Assembly (NCBI GenBank): GCA_937925095.1
Contig: CALEXX010000045.1
Coordinates: 1 to 64,000 of the forward strand
Direction of reading: 5' to 3'
Origin: an uncultured Leptotrichia sp.
GTDB lineage: Bacteria; Fusobacteriota; Fusobacteriia; Fusobacteriales; Leptotrichiaceae
DNA: 64,000 bases
Made by a program: the position numbers and the translations under genes. Position 1 is the stretch's first letter, and each line of letters opens with the position of its first letter. Shown here in pieces: positions 53,711 through 61,743 of this stretch. The notes under the pieces are model-generated. The model searched no databases, had not been told where the DNA came from, and saw nothing but the letters and a program-made list of their open reading frames with translations.

Positions 53711-56017
53711 CTATTTCCAAAACTGCCACCATTTTTTATTAGTTTTTTTCTGTATTTTCTTTAATTTCTTATCTATTCTCTGTTCATCTTCTATCTTTAC
53801 ATCTGTTAATTTTATATTTTCTTTAGCCTGTTCGTATTTTTTCTCAGCTTCTTTCCAGTTTTTATTTTTTGATTCCTTATCTCCTTCTTCTTCATACAGG
53901 AAGACTTCCGATTTTTTTATTTTTCTCTCTAAATATTCCAGTTTTAGCTGGTTATTAAAATTTCCTTCATTTTTTAAAGATTCAAAAATTCTCTTTGCTT
54001 CTTCATATTTTGAAATACTTTCTGAATACCTTTTCAGAACATACATTTGATCTCCCTGTATTTCGAAATTAGTTCCACTTTCAATATCTCTTGATATTTT
54101 TTCCCTCTTTATTTTTTCCTGCTCTATTTCTTCTTCTTTTAACTGAATTTCCAGTTTTGACTGTTCCGACTGCTGAATAAGCTCTTTTTCCTTTTCACTT
54201 TCATATTTTATAAACTCCTGTGTCTGGTTTATAAATTTATCTACATTATTCACATTGTTACTGTCTTTAAGTTCCTGATACATTGTCCTTGCCTTCGTCA
54301 AAAGTGTCAAAGCTTCTGAAGGATTATTTGCTGTTATCTGGTTTAAACCTTCCTGTACCATATTATTTGCTGTCTGTAATTTTGCCATCTGTCTTGAATT
54401 TAGTTCCTGTATTTTAGTATCTATTTCCTGGCTCTTTACAGTATCTCCAAGAATCTGATAAGTTTCCCTTGCCTGATAGTAAGCTTCCCTTGACATATCT
54501 ACATCTGAATGCGACAGTACATCACCCCTGTTTTCAGCTAACAAGGCCCCATTATATGACTGTTTTTCCTTGTCATTTATTTCCCTTATTTTTTCTTCCA
54601 TACTTGAAACATAATCTGCTCTTCCATTTGCTAAATATATATCTGAAGCCATTTTATAGTTTTCTTTAGCCAAATTATAATTTCCTGAAGTAAAGGCTGT
54701 ATCACCTGTTATTTCTAAGTTTTTGGCTTCCTTTAACTTCGAAGTTGCTTCTATCCTGCTATTTATTTCAGAAAGAACTTCTTCTGTATTTACTTCATCC
54801 CTCTTATATGTATTCTGTTCAAGACTATATTTTGCTTCCTGATATTTTTTTGATGCTTCTTCGTAATTTCCACTATTAAAAAGTTCATTTCCCTCTCTTA
54901 TATCGCTAAAAACCTTCTTTAATTTTTCTGTATCCTTTATCTTACTTTTTGTTTCTTCTATTTTTTTATCCATTTCTTTTCTTCGTGCATCTGCATTTAA
55001 GAAAAATCCTATTATCCCTCTGCTTTTAGGTTTTAATTTCTCATATTCTCCTATGACCAGCTCCAGCTCCTTTACCGAATTTTCAAAATTTTTCTTTATA
55101 AGTTCTTCTTCCGCCTGCTGTTCATAAACTGTCACTTTATTCATAATATCTTTTCGTTTCTTTACTTGCCATAATGTTAAAGTTAAAATTATTAAAATAC
55201 TTGCTATTGCCACTACCACAATTTTTATAAAAAATTTTCTATTATTTTTTTCTATTGGTAAAGGTTCCGCAACAGCTTCTATCCCCACTGCAGCAAAAGT
55301 ATAGTTTTCCACATTATCCCTTAAAGTTGCCATAACTTTTTTTTCAAGGGAAATCAACCATTTTTTACCTTCATCATATCTCGAAAGCTCCACTTCCATT
55401 TCTTTTTCATCAATATTTTCCCAAAAACCTATTGTTGTAAGGCAAAAAGTGTCCTTTTCCTGTAATATTACAGGAGTTTTCAGTATATTAGGTTTTATTT
55501 CCCCATAATCCCCTATTGCCTGAAGTAAATCATTCCTCTGTCTATGATATTTTAAATCTCCTGTATTTAAAGCTTCTTCTTCTACAAGAAGCTGAGCAAC
55601 TGTGTCATCACTGCTTTGTGAAATTACATACCCATTCCTTAAATGATAAAATCTCGTATTTCCAATATTTCCATACAGTAATGCATTATAATTGCTTATT
55701 ACAATAAGAAGTGAAGTGTGCATCAATGAATATCTTTCTGTTTCAGTCTGCTTTTCCCTTACTTTCAAGTTTGCATACAACATTATTTCATTAATTATTT
55801 CCGTATTAAATCCTGGGTGCAGCATAAAATATTCTATTGCGGCTTCCACTGCCAATCTTGCTGCCACATCTGCACCTTCTTCTTCATCAAAACCATCTGC
55901 TACTACCCATATAGCATAATTATCTAACTGGACATACCCAAAATAGTCATTATTTTTATTTTTTGTACCTGCTTCACTGAAAAAAACTGTTGTAAATTTT
56001 GCTTCATTTTTTCTCAT
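53711..56017 (-). CDS. PP2C-type phosphatase with membrane anchor and long TPR/coiled-coil tail
   Basis: 768 aa. Residues 1-245 resemble PP2C: EAGTKNKNNDYFGYV, VVADGFDEEEGADVAARLA (the usual ADG motif), LLYGNIGNTRFYHLR and a final DNVENYTFAAVGI with the last metal Asp. Some ligands are atypical, so activity needs proof. A membrane helix follows (about 260-283). The remaining 480 residues are helical, with repeats of the form EASKKYQEAKYSLE, NLAKENYKMASDIY, reading as TPR-like arrays ending near the C-terminal KWWQFWK. It is the largest protein of arm B after Hsp70 and could scaffold assembly at the inner membrane. Confidence 0.8.
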   Translation of the reverse strand: MRKNEAKFTTVFFSEAGTKNKNNDYFGYVQLDNYAIWVVADGFDEEEGADVAARLAVEAAIEYFMLHPGFNTEIINEIMLYANLKVREKQTETERYSLMHTSLLIVISNYNALLYGNIGNTRFYHLRNGYVISQSSDDTVAQLLVEEEALNTGDLKYHRQRNDLLQAIGDYGEIKPNILKTPVILQEKDTFCLTTIGFWENIDEKEMEVELSRYDEGKKWLISLEKKVMATLRDNVENYTFAAVGIEAVAEPLPIEKNNRKFFIKIVVVAIASILIILTLTLWQVKKRKDIMNKVTVYEQQAEEELIKKNFENSVKELELVIGEYEKLKPKSRGIIGFFLNADARRKEMDKKIEETKSKIKDTEKLKKVFSDIREGNELFNSGNYEEASKKYQEAKYSLEQNTYKRDEVNTEEVLSEINSRIEATSKLKEAKNLEITGDTAFTSGNYNLAKENYKMASDIYLANGRADYVSSMEEKIREINDKEKQSYNGALLAENRGDVLSHSDVDMSREAYYQARETYQILGDTVKSQEIDTKIQELNSRQMAKLQTANNMVQEGLNQITANNPSEALTLLTKARTMYQELKDSNNVNNVDKFINQTQEFIKYESEKEKELIQQSEQSKLEIQLKEEEIEQEKIKREKISRDIESGTNFEIQGDQMYVLKRYSESISKYEEAKRIFESLKNEGNFNNQLKLEYLERKIKKSEVFLYEEEGDKESKNKNWKEAEKKYEQAKENIKLTDVKIEDEQRIDKKLKKIQKKTNKKWWQFWK

Positions 56018-56040
56018 TTACCCCGCTCCTGTTTCCCCTT

Positions 56041-56586
56041 TTATAATACCTCTTTATTAGATTTTGATTTTTCCTTATTCCAGTCAAAGTTTTCTCCGCA
56101 CAAATTCACAAAAATAAACTTGCTTTCTCCTATCTCAATTAAATTATATGCCTTGAGTTCCCTTGTATCATACAACGCTTCATTATCTATGTATATAAGA
56201 CCATTCGCCTGACCAGGTGTTATCATAAAAATTCTTTTTTTTGGATTATAGCTTATTGAGCAATGATTTTTCCTTGAAATTGAATTATCCCCTGTCAGCT
56301 GGATATCCATGTCATCTCCTCTGCCAATAAAATTTCTTTCACTGACTATACGGAAATCTTTTCCTTTTTCTGCCCCTTCAATACATGTCAGCCAGCCAAC
56401 AACCGGATCAATATTAACATCTTTTGACCAGTAGGCCATCGTTTTATCATCATCTTCCATTTCTTCAACCAGATTTATTTTATCTTCTTTTATTTCAAGA
56501 TCCAGTCCTTCAGATTTGCAGTATGGACATGTGGAATATCTAGAAACATCATACATATGTCCATTTTTACATCTATCTAATTTCAT
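56041..56586 (-). CDS. Zinc-ribbon plus FHA-domain protein
   Basis: 181 aa. An N-terminal zinc ribbon (RCKNGHMYDVSRYSTCPYCK) precedes a forkhead-associated domain (about residues 85-165) with NFIGRGDDMDIQL, SISRKNHCSISYN and a NGLIYIDNEAL loop. FHA domains bind phosphothreonine. It lies next to the second FHA gene and upstream of the phosphatase and kinase, so it is a candidate substrate or reader of the kinase. No membrane segment is seen. Confidence 0.85.
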   Translation of the reverse strand: MKLDRCKNGHMYDVSRYSTCPYCKSEGLDLEIKEDKINLVEEMEDDDKTMAYWSKDVNIDPVVGWLTCIEGAEKGKDFRIVSERNFIGRGDDMDIQLTGDNSISRKNHCSISYNPKKRIFMITPGQANGLIYIDNEALYDTRELKAYNLIEIGESKFIFVNLCGENFDWNKEKSKSNKEVL

Positions 56587-56622
56587 TCTTTTCCCCCGTT
56601 TTACCCTCTTATATTTTATTTA

Positions 56623-57438
56623 TCATTTTAATAATATCTTTGTCGTAGCTAAATATATAATATCTCCTGATTCTACTTTTACTGGTGTATTCTTTTTAAG
56701 CTTAACTTTTCTTTTATCCCTTATTCTCTCAATTCCACTGCCATTCTGTGAACCTAAATCCTCATAATACCAGAGACCATTTACCCTATTTAATATTCCA
56801 TGTGCCCTGCTCACAAGGTTTCCATATACAGCTTCCCCAACATCAATATCCACCTTATTTCTAGGAGTTTTTTTTCCTAATAATAAAGAAGTTGCCCTAC
56901 CTATTTTCCATACTTTAATATCATAGTCATCACAATTCTTCAATATTATATTTTCCAGCTGATTTTTTTCAAGCTGTTCAATATCTTTAACCTTTTCTAA
57001 AAATACATCATGTTCTTTTGTTCTTTCATTTTTCATTTCCCTTATTTCATTTTCTATCTTTACCTTTTCGTTGAATCTTTCTACAATAAGCAGATACAAT
57101 GTTATTGCTATAAATATAAAAATTGAAACATACATACTTTTTATAGAATATCCCGAAAAGTGAATATATACAAAAGTCATAAATAAAATTATTAAGATAA
57201 TACTGTTTTTTAGATTAAAAAAATTTCTCTTTTTTTTACCTTTTGCTAAAAGTATCCGTTTTTCATATCTTTTAATGCCTCTATTTACCGATATTCCATC
57301 ATTAATTTTATTTTCTGTCATTTCACCTGTTGTTTCTGATCTATTTACCAAATTTCTAAATCTATTTAAATTTCCCCTTCTGATTACAAATCTTCTAAAT
57401 AATCTTACTGGATTTAAAAAATACAATATATTTTTCAT
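56623..57438 (-). CDS. Membrane-anchored FHA-domain protein
   Basis: 271 aa. A basic N-terminus is followed by two adjacent hydrophobic helices (about residues 78-95 and 100-118), a charged helix (120-160) and a C-terminal FHA domain (about 185-270) with WKIGRATSLLL, GNLVSRAHGIL and YEDLGSQNGSG, the usual phosphothreonine-binding face. AGGGGGAAT precedes ATG. An inner-membrane FHA protein in a secretion locus parallels Fha/TagH in threonine-phosphorylation control of T6SS; here two such proteins are present. Confidence 0.85.
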   Translation of the reverse strand: MKNILYFLNPVRLFRRFVIRRGNLNRFRNLVNRSETTGEMTENKINDGISVNRGIKRYEKRILLAKGKKKRNFFNLKNSIILIILFMTFVYIHFSGYSIKSMYVSIFIFIAITLYLLIVERFNEKVKIENEIREMKNERTKEHDVFLEKVKDIEQLEKNQLENIILKNCDDYDIKVWKIGRATSLLLGKKTPRNKVDIDVGEAVYGNLVSRAHGILNRVNGLWYYEDLGSQNGSGIERIRDKRKVKLKKNTPVKVESGDIIYLATTKILLK

Positions 57439-57461
57439 ATTCCCCCTATTGAATTTTTTAA

Positions 57462-57890
57462 CTATTTCTTTTTCATCTTAAAAAAATCCTCAAAATTTTT
57501 TTCTATATTTTTCTTATACTTTTTTGAATTTTCCTTGTTTATTTTGCTAATATTTTCCATGTTAAATCGTGAATTAAACATATTTTTAATATCATCAGGC
57601 ATAAAGGAAAAGCTGCTGGAAGTACTCCTATATTCATTGAAATTTCTTTTTTCCTTTTTATCTGCCTTTATCTTTGACTCTTTTCTTTTTTTATCGTATT
57701 CTTCTCTTTTTCTGTTATCTGATAATACTTCATATGCTTCAGAAATTTTTCTGAATTTTTCTGAAGCACTTTCACTATCAGGATTTCTGTCTGGATGATA
57801 TTTAAAAGCTAATTTCCTATATTTTGATTTTATTTCATCTATTTTTGAATTCTCTGAAACCCCTAAAATTTCATAATAATCTTCTTTTAT
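57462..57890 (-). CDS. J-domain (DnaJ-like) protein with apparent ATA start
   Basis: 142 aa, not visible to conventional ORF searching because no ATG, GTG or TTG opens the frame. Residues 1-65 form a clear J domain: DYYEILGVSENSKIDEIKSK, then YRKLAFKYHPDRNPDSE (HPD motif) and YEVLSDNRKREEYDK. The rest is charged with a short hydrophobic MPDDIKNMF segment. The frame is closed immediately upstream by TAA. AAAGGAGG is followed after nine bases by ATA at 57888-57890, which is the best start. J proteins stimulate Hsp70 ATPases; an Hsp70-like gene lies in the same operon. Confidence 0.8.
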   Translation of the reverse strand: MKEDYYEILGVSENSKIDEIKSKYRKLAFKYHPDRNPDSESASEKFRKISEAYEVLSDNRKREEYDKKRKESKIKADKKEKRNFNEYRSTSSSFSFMPDDIKNMFNSRFNMENISKINKENSKKYKKNIEKNFEDFFKMKKK

Positions 57891-57946
57891 CCTTTACTAC
57901 CTCCTTTCAAATTTATTTACCCCCTTTTATAAACCTCTTTCACCAA

Positions 57947-58729
57947 CTATTCAATCGTTATCTTTTTAGGAATTATTCTTTTTCTCTCTTGTACAGTTCT
58001 TTCCTCTCCAAGATTTCCCAATATTCTTAGGAGATTTTCATAAAGTTCTTCATTAGTATAATCTTCACTTATATTACCTAATTTTCTGTTTATATATGCT
58101 GTTATTACCTCCCTTTCAACAATTTCTCCCTGCAAACAGCTATTATAAAAATTAATATCAAATATATCAAGATTTTCCTTTTTAGAAGCTTCCATACCCC
58201 ATAATTTTAATATTTCCGGATGTAAGGTTCCCTTCTCATTTTTGGAGGAATATTTTACATTTATTATTTCAAGCAAATTGAAATCTCTTCTCAAATCCTT
58301 AAAATCTTTATAATCATTTCTCAATTCTGCACCTGTTCTAGTTATAAACCTCGTTATTTCTATTTCACTATCCAGAATTCTTTCATCTTCTGCAAGGATA
58401 AATTCTCCCCTTCTTATATAATATTTTTTATCTTTTATATCTGAAATAAGCCTTAATTTCAATATATATTTATTTTCAACCTCCGGCATTGGAAAAATAT
58501 AATCTTCTCTCATTCTATAAATATTTTTCCCGTATTTTACTATTCCTCCAGTTATTTTTACTTCTCTCTTTTCTGTATCACTTACTATTTCAAATCCCTT
58601 AATTATTCCATTTCTTCTATCCAAATACATAAGATTCAGCATTTCTTCAGGATTATCCCTAAGCAAGTCCAGCTCTTTTTTATCTATCAGTTCTCCCCTT
58701 TTAAATATGGGGTATTTATTTTCAAACAT
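57947..58729 (-). CDS. Unrecognised arm B structural protein, possible baseplate or tail accessory
   Basis: 260 aa, no signal peptide. The N-terminal part (RRNGIIKGFEIVSDTEKREVKI, GGIVKYGKNIYRM) recalls phage tail and fibre accessory proteins with short beta repeats, and a helical part with TRTGAELRNDYKDFKDLRRDFN follows. I recognise no family with confidence. It lies directly downstream of the tube gene and a hairpin, upstream of the J-domain gene; in comparable loci this place is often a baseplate or TssK-like connector, which is only a suggestion here. GGGGTTAAGATA precedes ATG. Confidence 0.55.
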   Translation of the reverse strand: MFENKYPIFKRGELIDKKELDLLRDNPEEMLNLMYLDRRNGIIKGFEIVSDTEKREVKITGGIVKYGKNIYRMREDYIFPMPEVENKYILKLRLISDIKDKKYYIRRGEFILAEDERILDSEIEITRFITRTGAELRNDYKDFKDLRRDFNLLEIINVKYSSKNEKGTLHPEILKLWGMEASKKENLDIFDINFYNSCLQGEIVEREVITAYINRKLGNISEDYTNEELYENLLRILGNLGEERTVQERKRIIPKKITIE

Positions 58730-58765
58730 TATCTTAACCCCAGTCTATCTTGTATTATTATTTAA

Positions 58766-58805
58766 AGAGACTGTCTTTGAAAATATACCTTCTCAAAGAC
58801 ATCTC
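58766..58805 (-). promoter_or_regulatory. Hairpin after the tube gene, possible partial terminator
   Basis: GTCTTTGA (minus strand, 58793-58800) pairs perfectly with TCAAAGAC (58773-58780), with an outer GAGA/TCTC extension. It follows the tube gene by a few bases and precedes the next gene by about 40. Only a weak T-rich run follows, so partial read-through is likely, which would suit a tube protein needed in excess. Confidence 0.5.
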
Positions 58806-58816
58806 CTTTCATCCGT

Positions 58817-59254
58817 CTATGCCTCCTGTGAAGCATAACCCCCTTCAATTGCTACTTCTTTTACCTTTTCTTTTTTCTGCTTGATTTTCAACATAAATGT
58901 CCCTGTACCTGCCTGATTTCCATATTCTTCAATATAGTCCACCACAAATACATTTGTCATGTCAATTTTTCTTACCATCTGACCTGCAGAAATTATTTCC
59001 AGCGAAGCCTGTCTGTAAGCATCACTCGATTCTGACGGTACTAGCGACCATCTGGCAACCTTTCTTGTGTCATCTTCAGTGTCTCCACCTGCCGCCGCTA
59101 AAATTTTCCCTTTAATTTCAAGTATTACGCTTAGGTCTGTTGCTCTAGCATTACTGTCATCGGGAGTTTCTGATATATACCTGACATCAAGAATACTCTC
59201 CTTATCCAGTAAAATTTCTTCAGTTTGTCCTTTCACATTAAGTCTGAATCCCAT
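58817..59254 (-). CDS. Hcp-like tube protein
   Basis: 145 aa, the usual size of phage tail-tube/Hcp monomers. Sequence features: FRLNVKGQTEEILLDKES, ATDLSVILEIKGKI, KVARWSLVPSESSDAYRQAS, VFVVDYIEEYGNQAGTGTFM and a short charged tail. It corresponds to a clostridial/fusobacterial group often labelled membrane-associated protease 1, without evidence of protease motifs, and has a close paralogue in arm A. GGAGGTAGTTA precedes ATG. It lies immediately after the sheath-like gene, the common sheath-tube order in contractile systems. Confidence 0.75.
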   Translation of the reverse strand: MGFRLNVKGQTEEILLDKESILDVRYISETPDDSNARATDLSVILEIKGKILAAAGGDTEDDTRKVARWSLVPSESSDAYRQASLEIISAGQMVRKIDMTNVFVVDYIEEYGNQAGTGTFMLKIKQKKEKVKEVAIEGGYASQEA

Positions 59255-59293
59255 TAACTACCTCCTTAAATATTTATTTAAATTTGTTGCAAC

Positions 59294-61456
59294 CTATTTA
59301 TTTATTTCCACCTGAAGATTTTTAACATTTCCTGCAAATGTTATATTCAGCTGGCATATACCATTTTCCTCATCTATAATATGTGACATATCGTCACCCT
59401 TCTGCATAATTCCGTTAATAAACTTCTCATCTTTTACCCATATGGATTTCTGGCTTTCAGGATGTGTACTGAAAAAGAAATCCAGCTTGTCTTCTTTAAA
59501 ATCTGTTGTTATAAATCTCAATGTTCTCTCGATAAAAGTTGTCGTTAAAGTCTTATATAGCGGTTCATATATTCCATCACTATTTTTTGACAATGTTCTA
59601 GCCTTATACACAATGATATTTCTTATTTTCTCTTTTTTTACATGTGCTGTATCTGAAGAAAATATAAATCCATATCCAAACTGGTTTATTTTGTCTTTAA
59701 TAGTATTTGTAAAACCTGATATTTCCTTTGCCATAGTTGTTCTGGCCTTATATGAGTTATCCTCAGATTCTATATCAAACCTTACACCGGGATATATTTG
59801 TGAAACTGAAGTAAATCTTTCCCTCAGATAATTAGGGCATTGATATGCCCCTGTAATTCCAGCCGCCACATATGCTCCATCTATATATATCCCTTCAATC
59901 CAGAATTTCATAAGATCTTCCTTTTCAGAAGACAGTTTCACTCCATTTTCTTCCTCGTACTTCATTTTATAATCCAGCAGTACTCCTGACTTATCCTTTG
60001 GTATTATTGTAAAATTTGGAATTACAGGTATTACATATTCTGAATAGCTCTGATTTTCCAGAATTGCAGTTTTTTCCATGTATTTATCAGGACCTTCCAC
60101 TGCAAGACTGTTAAATGTTGTCTCATCATTTCTTTCAAAATTGAAAAATATCTGTACCTTATATTCCCCTAAAACTGTCATCAGGTTTGTTAAAGTTTCC
60201 ATTGTATTTTTTTCAGGTTTTTCTTCATTCTGTTTTCCCTTAAATCTTTCCCTTATTTTCTTTTCCTTTTTATTTATATCCAGATCTACATTTGGATATA
60301 TACCGAACCATATAGTATTTTCAAAGTCATTTTTCGCATTGACAGTATTAAAAAACGCTTTCAATCTCTCCTTATTTCCTGTTTTAACAAGCATTTCCGA
60401 TTTAATATTAGTTATAAGCAATTTTGGTTTCATTAAGGAAAGTTTTGTATTATATTGCTCGAAAAACATTTTTACACCTAAAAGCTTTTCAATTAAGGGT
60501 TTTGCAATTTTAATAAAATTTTCCTGTGCATCCTTGTAGAAACTCAAATAATTGTTATAATTTTTGACTTCCTGTTCAGGTTCAATATTTACAATACTTT
60601 CAGCCAAAGGTACAAACGTTCTTACAACCAGATCTTTTATATATTCATTCGGTTCTTCAGTAACACTTTCATAATCTTCCTTAAATGTTGCAACTAAAGC
60701 GTTTGTATTTTTATCCTCTGTAATTGCAAGTGCATTTGATTCTTCCTTCTTATATTCGATTACTTCCAGTTCTCCTTTATTTCCAACCTTTAACATTCCA
60801 AGTTTTATCTGATCTGATTTAAATGTATTTTCATCGTGGCCTAAAAGAAGTCTGGTTTTAATATCTTCAATAGCTAAAGGTAACATACCAAGTACATTGC
60901 TGTAATTATGTGATGCTTCCTCAAATTTTTCATTAAGCCTGTCACCAAGCTCAAATTTCTGTGGATTTTCTTCATCAAGTTCCTCATATTTGTTATAAAT
61001 ATATGCAATTTCTTTTCTAGTCTGCTTTATATCCTCAATTACCTTTTTCGGTGAAAGTAATTCCAGAATATTTTCAAATTTAAAATCCACATTCTTATTT
61101 CCCTGTGATTTTCTTGCTTCTATAAGCGTATTTAACATTTTAAAAAACGTATTTCCATTGTCTATTTTTATCTCATTTATTAGTTCATCCGGTATTCCTT
61201 CCGGCCTTTTTAAAAGATATTTTATACTTTGTGTAGCTGAATTGTAATAACTGTAAACTTTTGGTTCAAATTTTTTAAGAAAATCATCAAAATCTGATAC
61301 TAAAAGATATTTATTAATTTCTATTATCTTTTCATCAGAAAGGGAATCCATATCCTTTACTTCATCAATCAATGTCAGTAAATCCGGTTTTTCAGGATTT
61401 ATTTCCTCAAATAGAATTGTTCTATTTGTCTGTGTAATAATATTTTTATTATTCAT
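59294..61456 (-). CDS. TssC/VipB-like contractile sheath protein, long form
   Basis: About 720 aa. The C-terminal 400 residues resemble TssC-type sheath subunits: VIPNFTIIPKDKSGVLLDYK, IDGAYVAAGITGAYQCPNYL, a FRF-like stretch with TTMAKEISGFTNTIKDKINQFGYGFIF and a C-terminal beta strand CQLNITFAGNVKNLQV. The N-terminal 250 residues are helical and could replace the separate small TssB subunit; canonical TssB and TssC are two proteins of about 160 and 500 aa. ATG 61456 is preferred; an in-frame TTG lies two codons upstream. The nearest strong purine-rich site (GGGGGAGG) is about 45 bases away, so initiation is unusual or the true start is not recognised. Confidence 0.7.
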   Translation of the reverse strand: MNNKNIITQTNRTILFEEINPEKPDLLTLIDEVKDMDSLSDEKIIEINKYLLVSDFDDFLKKFEPKVYSYYNSATQSIKYLLKRPEGIPDELINEIKIDNGNTFFKMLNTLIEARKSQGNKNVDFKFENILELLSPKKVIEDIKQTRKEIAYIYNKYEELDEENPQKFELGDRLNEKFEEASHNYSNVLGMLPLAIEDIKTRLLLGHDENTFKSDQIKLGMLKVGNKGELEVIEYKKEESNALAITEDKNTNALVATFKEDYESVTEEPNEYIKDLVVRTFVPLAESIVNIEPEQEVKNYNNYLSFYKDAQENFIKIAKPLIEKLLGVKMFFEQYNTKLSLMKPKLLITNIKSEMLVKTGNKERLKAFFNTVNAKNDFENTIWFGIYPNVDLDINKKEKKIRERFKGKQNEEKPEKNTMETLTNLMTVLGEYKVQIFFNFERNDETTFNSLAVEGPDKYMEKTAILENQSYSEYVIPVIPNFTIIPKDKSGVLLDYKMKYEEENGVKLSSEKEDLMKFWIEGIYIDGAYVAAGITGAYQCPNYLRERFTSVSQIYPGVRFDIESEDNSYKARTTMAKEISGFTNTIKDKINQFGYGFIFSSDTAHVKKEKIRNIIVYKARTLSKNSDGIYEPLYKTLTTTFIERTLRFITTDFKEDKLDFFFSTHPESQKSIWVKDEKFINGIMQKGDDMSHIIDEENGICQLNITFAGNVKNLQVEINK

Positions 61457-61559
61457 ACTCAAATAAAGTATTAAAATATTGTAAATATTTTATACTTTTC
61501 CTCCCCCTTTATTTTATAAATAGTTAAAATTTTAAATTAACTAATTATTAATTAAAAAT

Positions 61560-61588
61560 ATAATACACTTATTTTTAAATTTTGTCAA
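61560..61588 (-). promoter_or_regulatory. Promoter of arm B of the injection-system locus
   Basis: TTGACA (61583-61588) and TATTAT (61560-61565) are 17 bases apart on the minus strand, about 100 bases before the sheath gene. The -35 is a perfect consensus. All arm B genes down to 47005 follow in the same direction with short gaps. Confidence 0.75.
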
Positions 61589-61654
61589 GTGAAATATTAT
61601 AATTTTTTAATCTATTTTATAAAATTCTTCTAAATACCCATATTTTAGCTTTTT

Positions 61655-61687
61655 CTAAAATAAAAAACTATCTCGAAAGAGATAGTG
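61655..61687 (-). terminator. Intrinsic terminator of the ABC operon upstream of arm B
   Basis: ACTATCTC and GAGATAGT pair as an 8-bp stem with a TTTC loop (61668-61687), followed on the minus strand by a long T run. It ends the ATPase-permease transcript and separates it from the arm B promoter. Confidence 0.8.
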
Positions 61688-61743
61688 ACTAAAATAAATC
61701 ATAGCTATTTTCTCATTGAGATAGTTATATAGTTGTCTTTTTA

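Noticed and set aside
58817..59254. Membrane-associated protease as the product of the tube gene
   Set aside because: Homologues are often given this label, but no protease motif and no membrane segment is visible. Size, position next to the sheath-like gene and the paralogue beside vgrG fit a tube protein better.
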